Shown here piece after piece: positions 1 to 8,208 of a stretch of 41,856 nucleotides of DNA. The notes beneath the pieces were generated by a model. The model ran no database searches. It was not told where the DNA came from and saw only the letters and a program-made list of their open reading frames with translations. The position numbers and the translations under genes are program-made. This DNA comes from a bacterium (GTDB lineage: Bacteria; Auribacterota; Auribacteria; Auribacterales; Auribacteraceae): contig JACKPL010000013.1 in the NCBI GenBank assembly GCA_024233545.1, positions 1-41,856 of the forward strand, written 5' to 3'. The first letter of the stretch is position 1, and each line of letters opens with the position of its first letter.

Positions 1-1449
1 CTCGTGGATAACCGGCGCAACGACGTAGTAAGAAATCCCCTTTTCTTTCATTAACTTTGTCATGCCTTCGGTATGGAAACCGCCGGTAATGAGCACCCCT
101 TTGTCGTGCCCTTCCAGTTCCATTTCTGCGAGAAGGTTTTCAAGGAGAAATTTGTCGCGTTTTTTGGATAGGGTATAAAATTCTTCCAGCAACGGCAGAC
201 TGTTATCGATGATCGTCATATTCGCATCAATAAAATACATAAACTTGAACTGGTTTGCATATGTTTCTATGAACGAAACAATATTCTGGGTTCTGAAATC
301 CGCAGTGTTGTTTATGTAATATTCGAGTTCGTGCGGCAATAGTTTGAGGTCAAAGAAATTTTCAAGTATGTGGATTGATTTGCCATACCGGTCAAGGTCT
401 CGCTGTTCTTGTTTTTCATATAATTTTTCTTTAATTTCGGATAAGATCGCATCGGTTTCTTCAAATAAATCCTGAATATTTATTTTCTCAAACAGTTTGA
501 GGTACTCCATATAACCGACAACTTCGGGGAACTCATCAAGCGGCACATTATGCGTATTCGCCGTGGTTATCAAAACCTGATGGAAATCGAGAGGTTTCAT
601 CTGCTCTAATTTATATGCAATATTTTTGCGCACTAGCTCAACACTTTCCGGTTCGGGAAGCGCTTTTGCAAGGCGGTCTACCAAAGCTGAACGCTGTGTT
701 TTAACTTTCTCAAAATCTAGTTTCTCTTCGAGGGAGTGCGCCTCGCGCATTAAGGAATAATTTTCATAGAGCCATAAGTCAATGTTGTATTTCTTGACAT
801 AGGTATCCATGTATTTGCTGAACTGGTAAAAATTGATTCGCTCTTCGGCATAGTCGCGATATACTTTGTCGATATCGGCTAAATCGCCGGTAAAAAGATG
901 CTCTTTGATCTTGGATAGAACTTTGTTAAGGCTACTACAGTATTTTTTTGCGGTTTTACGAACTTCTAATGACCGCATCAAGGCTTGATAATTTTTAAGG
1001 TAAAGGTCTCTGTTTTCCACCCCGACCATTCGGATGTCCAGCTCGGTTTCATTGAGCGCAAAATATTCTGCGCCGGATAAAACACCTTTTTCCATAAAAT
1101 AGTGCGCAACATCCGATCGTGTTTCAGGATCGGGAAACGAAGTGATGTCGCCTACATCCAGCGGCCCTTCGGCGCCTTCCAGGCCAATGACATCATACCC
1201 TTGTAAAGCAAGGGCTTTTATCATTTTGTTGATGTTCGACTGCGAATCAAGGATACAGTGTGCATCCTTAATATGCACAATAGTTTTTTTATCCGAACCT
1301 TGCGAATGCTCCAGTATCCGTCCTTGGAACGGCGATATTTTTATATCATCCGCATAGACGGTGCTGTTGCTGAGCATCAATTCGGATAGAATCAATGCAA
1401 TAAGCCGCATCCATTTTCGTGTCCGGCGCGATGTGGTGTGGGATAACAT
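1..1449 (-). CDS. Secreted TraB/ChaN-like protein, partial (3' end beyond the window)
   Basis: The minus frame from ATG 1449 stays open for 483 codons to the left edge, so the gene is truncated by the window. A GGAG ribosome binding site lies 8 nt upstream (1458-1461). The N terminus has a basic stretch, a short hydrophobic segment and a likely signal-peptidase site near VYADD, so export is likely; an alternative start is the Met at residue 14. Two conserved-looking patches are visible: TIVHIKDAH followed by VIGLEGAEG near the N terminus, and VLITGGFHTEGM near the visible end. This spacing of a His-containing strand, an E-G motif and a late G-x-x-H strand is reminiscent of the TraB/GumN/ChaN (Tiki) superfamily. 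That is inference from pattern only. The middle is helical and charged. Function is unknown. Confidence 0.72.
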   Translation of the reverse strand, partial: MLSHTTSRRTRKWMRLIALILSELMLSNSTVYADDIKISPFQGRILEHSQGSDKKTIVHIKDAHCILDSQSNINKMIKALALQGYDVIGLEGAEGPLDVGDITSFPDPETRSDVAHYFMEKGVLSGAEYFALNETELDIRMVGVENRDLYLKNYQALMRSLEVRKTAKKYCSSLNKVLSKIKEHLFTGDLADIDKVYRDYAEERINFYQFSKYMDTYVKKYNIDLWLYENYSLMREAHSLEEKLDFEKVKTQRSALVDRLAKALPEPESVELVRKNIAYKLEQMKPLDFHQVLITTANTHNVPLDEFPEVVGYMEYLKLFEKINIQDLFEETDAILSEIKEKLYEKQEQRDLDRYGKSIHILENFFDLKLLPHELEYYINNTADFRTQNIVSFIETYANQFKFMYFIDANMTIIDNSLPLLEEFYTLSKKRDKFLLENLLAEMELEGHDKGVLITGGFHTEGMTKLMKEKGISYYVVAPVIHE

Positions 1450-1559
1450 ATTATGTTCTCCGTGTTAAATGTTATGTATGTAAACGTGTTAAAATCTTAA
1501 AGCCGCTGTGTTCCGAATACTTTTATACACAAAAAAACACTTTTTATGACAACTATCTC

Positions 1560-1589
1560 TTGAAATTGCCATAATTTTAGCGTTATAGT
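1560..1589 (+). promoter_or_regulatory. Possible sigma-70-type promoter for the acyltransferase operon
   Basis: TTGAAA (1560-1565), an 18-nt spacer and TATAGT (1584-1589) sit in the AT-rich divergent gap before the gene starting at 1658. No experimental support; the match is moderate. Confidence 0.35.
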
Positions 1590-1657
1590 ACGATTACTCC
1601 GGTCTTATTATACCAAAATTGAATATATGATTCAAAGAGAATACATGGAAATAATGT

Positions 1658-2635
1658 ATGCCCATGACTCCTAAAAGAAGAAAAAAAAAATTCCTAAAAA
1701 AAATAAAGCACACGTTTTTTTACCCGCTTTTTTTTGCACTAGTAATGGGATTGCGGTTAATTCTGTCTATCATGCCTGAAAAGTGGGTGTTTTTTATCAT
1801 GGAACACCTCGCTCATATCGTGTTTATATGCGCACGCAAGGAACGTTCCAAAACACTGCATAATTTACGGACAGCATTTCATAATGAGTATTCTGAAGCG
1901 CAAATCCGCCGTTTAGCACAGCAGGTTTTTGTAAACTTAGGAAGAAATTTGGCTGAAATTTGTATTTGGAATCGCTTTACAACTGAAGAACTGAAGAAAA
2001 GAGTAGCATTCAACAACCTGCACTATTGTTATGATCTAGCTGAGAAGAAAACCTACGGAATTGTTATTGCCGCGCACTGCGGAAACTGGGAACTGCTCCC
2101 TAAAGCACTAGGGGCTCAAAATCTTAGCGCAACCTTGATAGCGCGCGAACTTCGATTCAAGTGGCTCGACCGTTTTTTTGTCCGCCTGAGAGAATCGCCC
2201 GGTTATACGGTGCTGTACCGTGCCAATGCCTCGCGCGAAAGTATGCGCCAACTCAAGAAACGCAGTAATTTCCTCGCGATTCTTCCCGATCAGGATATAA
2301 AAACCATTGAAGGAATATTTGTCGATTTTTTCGGCAAGCGGGCGTACACTCCTACAAGCCCTGTTAAGCTGGCTCTTGCCGCAAACGTTCCGTTAGTGCC
2401 AATAATGTTTAACCGCGACGACGACAATAAATTCCATCACACCGTAACAGTGTATCCGCCTATTTATCTTGAAGGAAACAAAAATGATTCGGACACGATT
2501 AAAAAATATACCCAAATGTGGTCGACAATAATCGAAAGCCATATCAGAAAACATCCGTCTCAATGGGTGTGGATGCATAACCGATGGAAAACCACCCCTG
2601 AAAAAATAGTATCAGAGAAAGGTACCGCACAATGA
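1658..2635 (+). CDS. Lipid A biosynthesis-type acyltransferase (LpxL/HtrB family)
   Basis: This 325-aa protein matches the lysophospholipid acyltransferase-like family that transfers secondary acyl chains to lipid A at the inner membrane. A very basic N terminus precedes a hydrophobic segment (residues about 20-40). The catalytic HX4E motif is AHCGNWEL (H140, E145). LPDQD follows at 210-213, and the C-terminal block QWVWMHNRWKT (302-311) is typical of the family. Length is close to the usual 300-325 aa. The start is ATG 1658, with a second in-frame ATG at 1664; upstream purines are weak. Its stop overlaps the next start (ATGA), so the genes are translationally coupled. Which acyl chain or acceptor it uses cannot be told. 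Its presence implies an outer membrane with lipid A or a related lipid. Confidence 0.9.
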   Translation: MPMTPKRRKKKFLKKIKHTFFYPLFFALVMGLRLILSIMPEKWVFFIMEHLAHIVFICARKERSKTLHNLRTAFHNEYSEAQIRRLAQQVFVNLGRNLAEICIWNRFTTEELKKRVAFNNLHYCYDLAEKKTYGIVIAAHCGNWELLPKALGAQNLSATLIARELRFKWLDRFFVRLRESPGYTVLYRANASRESMRQLKKRSNFLAILPDQDIKTIEGIFVDFFGKRAYTPTSPVKLALAANVPLVPIMFNRDDDNKFHHTVTVYPPIYLEGNKNDSDTIKKYTQMWSTIIESHIRKHPSQWVWMHNRWKTTPEKIVSEKGTAQ

Positions 2636-3183
2636 AGCGAATAATAGCATTAACCGCACTCGGGTACGATCAGCCGGGGATCGTCGCATCACTCACAGAA
2701 TGCCTGTATAATGCAGGCTGTAACCTTGAAGAATCAAGCATGACCCTTTTGCGCCGCGATTTTGCTATTATCATGCTCATAACCATTCCCGCTGATATGT
2801 CAACTGAACATGTGTATCAATGCATTACGCCTGCGATAGATAAATTTCGGTTGACCGTCAATATACGCGGGCTCATGGGAAATGAACTTGAAGAAGCATC
2901 AGCCGACAACCCTTCAAATTATGTTTTATCAATATACGGGCTCGACAAAAAAGGGATTGTATACAAGATAACATCGGTTCTCGCCCGCATGATGGTCAAC
3001 ATTACCGGTTCGGAAACGCATACGAAAACTGACGGTTCAAAAACCATCTATTCATTTTTCCTTGAGATATTTGTGCCGTTCAAGTGCAGTATCGAAACAC
3101 TGAAAAAAAACTTAGCTGATGTGTGCAGGGAATTATCGGTCGACTTTTCCCTTACAGCTGTTGAAGAATACGACGAGATGTGA
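2632..3183 (+). CDS. Double ACT-domain regulator, GcvR-like
   Basis: A 183-aa protein made of two ACT domains: residues about 1-80, beginning IIALTALGYDQPGIVASLT, and about 97-180, beginning YVLSIYGLDKKGIVYKITS. This layout matches GcvR, the glycine cleavage repressor accessory protein, and related free-standing ACT proteins that sense amino acids. The D-x-P/K-G-I-V turn that forms the ligand site is present in both halves. No DNA-binding domain is visible, so any regulatory action would be through a partner. The start overlaps the acyltransferase stop by 4 nt and the deformylase gene follows after 4 nt, so the three are one transcription unit. Because gcv genes are not nearby, the glycine link is only family inference. 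Confidence 0.82.
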   Translation: MKRIIALTALGYDQPGIVASLTECLYNAGCNLEESSMTLLRRDFAIIMLITIPADMSTEHVYQCITPAIDKFRLTVNIRGLMGNELEEASADNPSNYVLSIYGLDKKGIVYKITSVLARMMVNITGSETHTKTDGSKTIYSFFLEIFVPFKCSIETLKKNLADVCRELSVDFSLTAVEEYDEM

Positions 3184-3187
3184 CCCG

Positions 3188-3700
3188 ATGGCCGTTCAAC
3201 CGATACTTCTTTATCCCGATCCCCGTCTTAAACAGGTATGCACACCGGTCAATGTACTGACCGATTCCGTTAAGCAAACTATCCGGAACCTCGCCGACAC
3301 GTTCGACGTATCTCCCGGATGCGTTGGAATTGCCGCACCGCAAACCGGTTGTTTACTGCGGATTATTATCGTAGACGCCTCAAACTCAAAAAAAACTCAA
3401 AAAAACACTTCTGTCCATAATCGGATTGTCTGTATAAACCCGGAAATTACACAGCACGACGGCACAATCATGTTTCGTGAAGGATGCCTCAGCATCCCCG
3501 ATTTTACCGGAAACGTTATCCGCCATAACACAATAACCGTTCGCTATCTGGACGAACGGTTTACCCAGCATGAAATTCAAGCGCACGGTTTCGAATCTGT
3601 TGTGCTCCAACATGAAATTGACCATTTGGACGGGATATTGTTTCTCGACCGCGTCCGGTCGTTCACCCATGATGTGTTCCGCCGCAAAAAATATCTTTGA
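3188..3700 (+). CDS. def: Peptide deformylase
   Basis: A 170-aa protein that removes the N-formyl group from nascent proteins in the cytoplasm using a bound metal. All three family motifs are visible: VGIAAPQTG (Q52), EGCLSIP (metal ligand C100) and QHEIDHLDG (ligands H142 and H146, catalytic E143). I chose ATG 3188 because it gives the standard MAVQPILLYPDPRLK start; a longer frame from 3119 would overlap the ACT gene heavily. There is no strong ribosome binding site, so it is probably coupled to the upstream gene that ends at 3183. It converges with argC, whose stop is only 8 nt away, leaving no room for an independent terminator. Confidence 0.95.
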   Translation: MAVQPILLYPDPRLKQVCTPVNVLTDSVKQTIRNLADTFDVSPGCVGIAAPQTGCLLRIIIVDASNSKKTQKNTSVHNRIVCINPEITQHDGTIMFREGCLSIPDFTGNVIRHNTITVRYLDERFTQHEIQAHGFESVVLQHEIDHLDGILFLDRVRSFTHDVFRRKKYL

Positions 3701-3707
3701 TGCCGCC

Positions 3708-4766
3708 TCAGGGAAACATCCCCGGCAAGTGCAGGCCAAGCGTTTCATCCAAACCGAACATGACATTCATATTTTGAACCGCATTGCTCGATTGCCCTTT
3801 CATCAGGTTATCTATATGCGAAACGATAAGCAGAAGACGGGTTTGCTCATCAAATTTAAGCGTCAGATAACAGAAATTATTTTCCCGTACCCATGCTGTT
3901 GTTACCGGTTGATCGGGAGTACATACCCTCACAAATTTTTCAAATTCATAAAAGCTGTTGAACGCATCAAGAACAGCTTCTTCTTTGATATTCGGTTTGA
4001 TTTTTACGTAGACCGTTGAGAGGATTCCCCGGCACATCGGAACAACTTGAGGCGTAAAACATATTTTTACCGGATGATTGCCCAACCGCGACAACTCGCG
4101 TTCAATCTCATAAACATGCTGATGCCCTGAAAGGCGGTATGCATTCATCGTATCGTACCGCGCAGGAAAATGAAACGACGGATTCGGTTTTTTGCCGGCT
4201 CCTGAAACGCCGGTTTTGCAATCGCAGATTATCGGTTCTTTGTATTCTTCCAACTCATATTTTACCACAGGCGCCAACGCCAGCAAACAACTGACCGCAA
4301 AACACCCCGGATTCCCAACAAGCTGTGCTCGCGCTATTTTCTCGCGGTTGATTTCAGGCAGTCCGTATACGGTATTCTCCAGCAAATGCGGCGATTTATG
4401 TTTCAGGTCTTTTCCCAAAGCCGCCGCATATCCGCAATGATCGGCGCTATCGGTAAAACGGAAGTCGCCGCTGTAATCTATCACTTTCAAACCGGCATTA
4501 AGGTATTTTTCCGCTTCACTCATCCCAACGCCGTCAGGAGTGGCAAAGAACACAACATCAGCATCTTTGGTATTATCCGGATCATCGGGAGACTGAATAA
4601 TCAAATCATAAAATTCCTGCAAATGCGGAACGAGAATCCCCAAAGGCTTGCCGACCTCAGACGGATTGATTACCCCTTTAACCGTAACCTTTGGATGGCG
4701 TGCAAGGAGTTCTAATAAACCGCCTCCTCCATATCCGCCTGCACCTACAACTTTTACTCGAATCAT
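3708..4766 (-). CDS. argC: N-acetyl-gamma-glutamyl-phosphate reductase
   Basis: A 352-aa NADPH-dependent reductase of arginine biosynthesis, making N-acetylglutamate semialdehyde from N-acetylglutamyl phosphate. The N terminus has the Rossmann nucleotide loop VVGAGGYGGGGLLELL (residues 6-21). The catalytic cysteine lies in LVGNPGCFAVSC (C155), and a His-containing segment SGHQHVYEIEREL corresponds to the family's second active-site region. Length is normal for the long ArgC type. A strong AAGGAG precedes the ATG at 4766. No other arg gene is in the window, so argC is away from its pathway partners here. It sits downstream of a membrane glycosyltransferase on the same strand, 97 nt apart. Confidence 0.94.
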   Translation of the reverse strand: MIRVKVVGAGGYGGGGLLELLARHPKVTVKGVINPSEVGKPLGILVPHLQEFYDLIIQSPDDPDNTKDADVVFFATPDGVGMSEAEKYLNAGLKVIDYSGDFRFTDSADHCGYAAALGKDLKHKSPHLLENTVYGLPEINREKIARAQLVGNPGCFAVSCLLALAPVVKYELEEYKEPIICDCKTGVSGAGKKPNPSFHFPARYDTMNAYRLSGHQHVYEIERELSRLGNHPVKICFTPQVVPMCRGILSTVYVKIKPNIKEEAVLDAFNSFYEFEKFVRVCTPDQPVTTAWVRENNFCYLTLKFDEQTRLLLIVSHIDNLMKGQSSNAVQNMNVMFGLDETLGLHLPGMFP

Positions 4767-4863
4767 ATCTTTTCTCCTTATTCAAAATATGTTTATTTGC
4801 CACGATTGGACAGAATCAGCTGTGTTTATTATGGCAACAAGGATCGAGGATATAAAGTATATT

Positions 4864-6402
4864 TTAGAGGCGGGATAAAAAATCATCCAGCACCGCTACA
4901 AGATACCGGTTGTCCTTTCGCACATAACAGCAGAAAATTATATCCTGAATGGGAAGAGTGTAAAACAGGTATTTTTCAAAAAAAAGCGGATTTGCGTATA
5001 AATCGTAATCGCCTTTGAAAAGCGGCAATTCGTGCCCCCACGGGCCGCTAAAAACAATTATGTCAGGCTGGCGCGACAAGACATATGAGCCGTCTCCCAA
5101 TTCATGCCCCGCTAATCCGCCCCCTTTTTTCGAATTATTATGCGCAAGATATTCATCAGTCAGCCCGAGCATATCGATCGTTTTCAGCCGAGAATAATAA
5201 GGCACCGCTCCAACCGCATTCAAGGCTATTACCGTATCAGACGGCAAATATTCCTTTATCCACATGCCTATTTTTCGCCCGACCCGCGTCACATCATCGG
5301 CATAAAGCCTCAAAAAATCATGCCGATACCATACCTGCATAACCTGCACAACAAACGTTATTCCTATACACACCGGCAAAAGCCGGCGCACAGCATGTAG
5401 CTTCAACCGGCTATATATCTTACAAATAAAAAAGAAATACCCGATGTAAATAAAAGGGGACAGCGGAATTAAAAAACGGTACGCAGGAAACGGATCGCCT
5501 CCAACATACACAACATAGCCCATATAAAATAATATAAGCAGAACAAAGTGAAAGTATCGCTTGAAAAAAAATATATACCCGAAACAAGCAGGCACTATCA
5601 AAAATACATAGTCAAAAATAAAGTTTGCTGTGTAGCATATACCTCGCATAACTTGCAGAATACTATTGCCTACTTTCGCATAAAATGTGTTAGGAAACAA
5701 ATATCCATAATAATTATAGCGGATAAAAAAATAGGGAGCGTACAGTAGAAGAACAGGCAAAAGAAACGATCCGGCATGCAATAAACTATAACGGTAATTT
5801 TTTGTGCGGATGAAGGAGCTCACTGCCGTAAAAGCAGAAAACAGCACAACAGGAATGCAGCCTTCAGGCCGGGCAAACATTGCCATGGTAAGAAGAAAAC
5901 CGCTTAGAAACAATGGCTTATATGACCGGCAATCAAAGGTTATTGCACCAAAAAAAAGGAAACAGGTAAACATCATTGTTTCCATAGCGCTGTTCGACCA
6001 TGCCGCAAAATCGCCGTTAGAAGCAAGCAATAAAAGAATGATAAGCAGAAAAACAGGATTTCGCCGATATTTGGCTCGCAAATACATAAATACGCCGAAA
6101 AGCGTCAGCACCGCAAAAAAAATGCTTGCCGCCCGAGCAAAAAATGGAACATTTAATTGTGCTATGAACCCCATTGCAAGAAGCATAACCCATGCAAAAT
6201 TGGTATATCCTTCGACATGCTCGCCTACATTAAAAACCAACCCTTTGCCTTCCACTACATTGCGGGCATAACGCATGGAAATGAACGCATCGTCGAGATA
6301 CCATGACCGGAATTGGTATACCAATGCGCAGAATACACCAATAACGATTGGCACGCAACACAGAAATAGAATCTGCTTGCTTCGGTGTGAGAGCTCTATC
6401 AT
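4864..6402 (-). CDS. GT-C-fold polytopic membrane glycosyltransferase (AftB/PMT-like)
   Basis: A 512-aa protein with many hydrophobic segments over the first 380 residues and a soluble C-terminal part. The first loop after TM1 contains WYLDDAFISMRYARNVVEG, then GLVFN and VEGYTNFAW. This D-D-A-F-I-S-x-R-Y-A pattern with EGYTNFxW is typical of a GT-C family that includes mycobacterial AftB-like and other lipid-linked-sugar transferases; the acidic pair is expected to act in catalysis. Substrate and acceptor cannot be predicted. The ATG at 6402 has an AGGA ribosome binding site about 8 nt upstream. It follows the PEP-CTERM-like gene on the same strand after a 238-nt gap, so it may have its own promoter. 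Confidence 0.78.
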   Translation of the reverse strand: MIELSHRSKQILFLCCVPIVIGVFCALVYQFRSWYLDDAFISMRYARNVVEGKGLVFNVGEHVEGYTNFAWVMLLAMGFIAQLNVPFFARAASIFFAVLTLFGVFMYLRAKYRRNPVFLLIILLLLASNGDFAAWSNSAMETMMFTCFLFFGAITFDCRSYKPLFLSGFLLTMAMFARPEGCIPVVLFSAFTAVSSFIRTKNYRYSLLHAGSFLLPVLLLYAPYFFIRYNYYGYLFPNTFYAKVGNSILQVMRGICYTANFIFDYVFLIVPACFGYIFFFKRYFHFVLLILFYMGYVVYVGGDPFPAYRFLIPLSPFIYIGYFFFICKIYSRLKLHAVRRLLPVCIGITFVVQVMQVWYRHDFLRLYADDVTRVGRKIGMWIKEYLPSDTVIALNAVGAVPYYSRLKTIDMLGLTDEYLAHNNSKKGGGLAGHELGDGSYVLSRQPDIIVFSGPWGHELPLFKGDYDLYANPLFFEKYLFYTLPIQDIIFCCYVRKDNRYLVAVLDDFLSRL

Positions 6403-6640
6403 GAGAGTTCCTCATTAGTATGGGGTTAAGAGCCCTAATATCATTCTAAAACAAAGACGGATGAAGTGTTACTTTAGTAACTTAAATGAATAATAGCAAG
6501 CGTAAAAAGCATTTTTTGGCAAATTACCATGAAGAAACCATAGTTAGTTTTGCAGTTTCCGCACTTTTCTTTGCGCTGTACAATTTCCATTAAAACACAG
6601 TTTAACATATAACGCCTTATTCTACAGCGTATGAGAGAAA

Positions 6641-7495
6641 TCAGCCGTTTCTTTTTGTAATGAAAAATCCCCATAACGCAACGCAAATCAACACAAACGA
6701 TGCCGGTTCGGCTACCACCGAGGGAGGGTTGAACGGTATGTCGCCCAAGGGAATCATCAAATCTGCTAAATCATTGCCGCAGGTCATTGCCCAATGAAGC
6801 ATAATATCTTCTGTAGCTGTAAAAGTGAGAAATGATATATCAAAAGAAGTCTCAACAATGTAGTGTTCGGGAGTATCGTCCTGCACGTAAAATACCGATG
6901 TATTTCCTACAAGAATCAAACTGCTCGAATTCCGATAGTTAAGCTCGGTGGGCAGGCTTCCGAAATTCGCGAGGCCGGTATTCCATCCATTCGAATTCGT
7001 AACATAGTAGATGTTGCCAACCTTCGAAGGGTCATAGGTATACTGCCCATTGCCGGGCTGTCCGTTAAGCGTATTATCCGAATGGCCGGTCAATTCGATA
7101 CCGAAATCATACATGCCGTCCCCGTTAACATCTATGCCCAGATCGCCGGGATACCAATATGCCGCGCCGGTATCAGGCGATCCGCCTTGTGTCCAAATGG
7201 GATATGAACCTTGCGGCGGCATGCCGATTACCATCGAAATATAGAGTTTACTGTCTTCAATCGCGGCATAAAGCGCTTCCGCATCAAACGGTTGTCCGCC
7301 ATATCCCGGCCCGACATATCCGCTATTGGCATAATTGACTGAATCTTCTTCCCAATAATACACACTGGTATTTGGTATCCAATCAATGCCGGGGTCAACG
7401 CCCCATTCGGCAAGACTGCCGTCAACCTGATATGCCATACTTGCGGAACAAACAAAAATATTCACGATAAGCACCATTATTGTTTTTATGCGCAT
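6641..7495 (-). CDS. Secreted PEP-CTERM-like surface protein
   Basis: I place the start at ATG 7495 (MRIKTIMVLIVNIF), because GGAGGGTG lies just upstream and a signal peptide ending near SMAYQ follows; the 42-codon longer frame lacks these. The 284-aa product is rich in Gly, Tyr, Asn and Ser. DGSLAEW near the mature N terminus and DLGIDVNGDGMYDFGIEL mid-protein look like a CBM9/DOMON-type beta-sandwich, and MLHWAMTCGNDLAD near the end is common in PEP-CTERM proteins. The C terminus is a Pro-containing VVAEPAS, a hydrophobic stretch (FVLICVALWGFFI) and a basic tail TKRNG, as in PEP-CTERM sorting signals cut by exosortase. The motif reads AEP rather than PEP. No exosortase gene is in the window. 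Confidence 0.75.
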   Translation of the reverse strand: MRIKTIMVLIVNIFVCSASMAYQVDGSLAEWGVDPGIDWIPNTSVYYWEEDSVNYANSGYVGPGYGGQPFDAEALYAAIEDSKLYISMVIGMPPQGSYPIWTQGGSPDTGAAYWYPGDLGIDVNGDGMYDFGIELTGHSDNTLNGQPGNGQYTYDPSKVGNIYYVTNSNGWNTGLANFGSLPTELNYRNSSSLILVGNTSVFYVQDDTPEHYIVETSFDISFLTFTATEDIMLHWAMTCGNDLADLMIPLGDIPFNPPSVVAEPASFVLICVALWGFFITKRNG

Positions 7496-7626
7496 TGAAA
7501 AAACACCCTCCATTGTTTTCTGGCCGGTAAAGAAAGCAATTATAGTCATTTGTACCACTACATATCGGCACAAACTAAAATGCTCTTTACATTGATAATG
7601 AATAAGATACAAAAACAAATGAGCGT

Positions 7627-8208
7627 TTAGCTCAAAGAAAGGAGCGTTTTAGACGCAGTGGTTTTAACACCGCACGCGATGAGTTCTTTGAACGTGCGTT
7701 CTGCAAAGCGCAGATCGATACCGCGGCATGCATCGGTAACAAGCCATACGAGAAAACCGGCTTTTTGCGCATCCAATGCGGTATCTCGAACACAATACTC
7801 GGTTGCAAGCCCGCCAATATACACCGTAGTAACTGCCCGCGCATTCAGTTGGGACGCCAGCGAAGTTCCTTGAAAACCGCTGTACGCTTCTCGTGCCGGA
7901 TTGGTTCCTTTATGAATAATGACCGCATCCTGAACCACATCAAGGCGCGGATGCAATGCCGATCCGGTTGTATTTTGAACACAATGAACTGGCCATGAAA
8001 GATCGATGTAGTGCGGTTCTTTCGAAAAACTGCAATGATTCGCCGGATGCCAATCCTGTGTATACACCACTGTCTGAAACAGTGGTATGAGCCCATTAAG
8101 CACAGGGACAACCGCATCGCCGCCCGGTACCGCTAAAGCGCCGCCGGAACAGAAATCGTTTTGCACATCCACAATAATTAAAGCGGTATTATTCGGCAGT
8201 TTTTTCAT
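7627..8208 (-). CDS. pncA: Nicotinamidase/pyrazinamidase (isochorismatase-like hydrolase)
   Basis: A 193-aa cytoplasmic hydrolase that converts nicotinamide to nicotinate for NAD salvage. The catalytic triad is visible: D14 in LIIVDVQNDFC, K100 in IIHKGTN and C139 in GLATEYCVRDTALDA. The metal-binding region TQDWHPANHCSF supplies D52, H54 and probably H58. GGLATEYCV is characteristic of nicotinamidases rather than isochorismatases. The start overlaps the stop of the upstream glycosyltransferase-like gene by 4 nt (ATGA), so it is co-translated with it; the biochemical reason for this pairing is not evident. Confidence 0.92.
   Translation of the reverse strand: MKKLPNNTALIIVDVQNDFCSGGALAVPGGDAVVPVLNGLIPLFQTVVYTQDWHPANHCSFSKEPHYIDLSWPVHCVQNTTGSALHPRLDVVQDAVIIHKGTNPAREAYSGFQGTSLASQLNARAVTTVYIGGLATEYCVRDTALDAQKAGFLVWLVTDACRGIDLRFAERTFKELIACGVKTTASKTLLSLS

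Noticed and set aside
3570..4019. 149-codon plus frame across the def/argC junction
   Set aside because: It overlaps two well-supported genes and has no recognisable content; it is a shadow frame.
6403..6640. Gap with a 70-codon minus frame
   Set aside because: The frame overlaps the end of the PEP-CTERM-like gene, is Cys/Ile-rich noise and lacks a ribosome binding site; I see no gene or clear terminator here.
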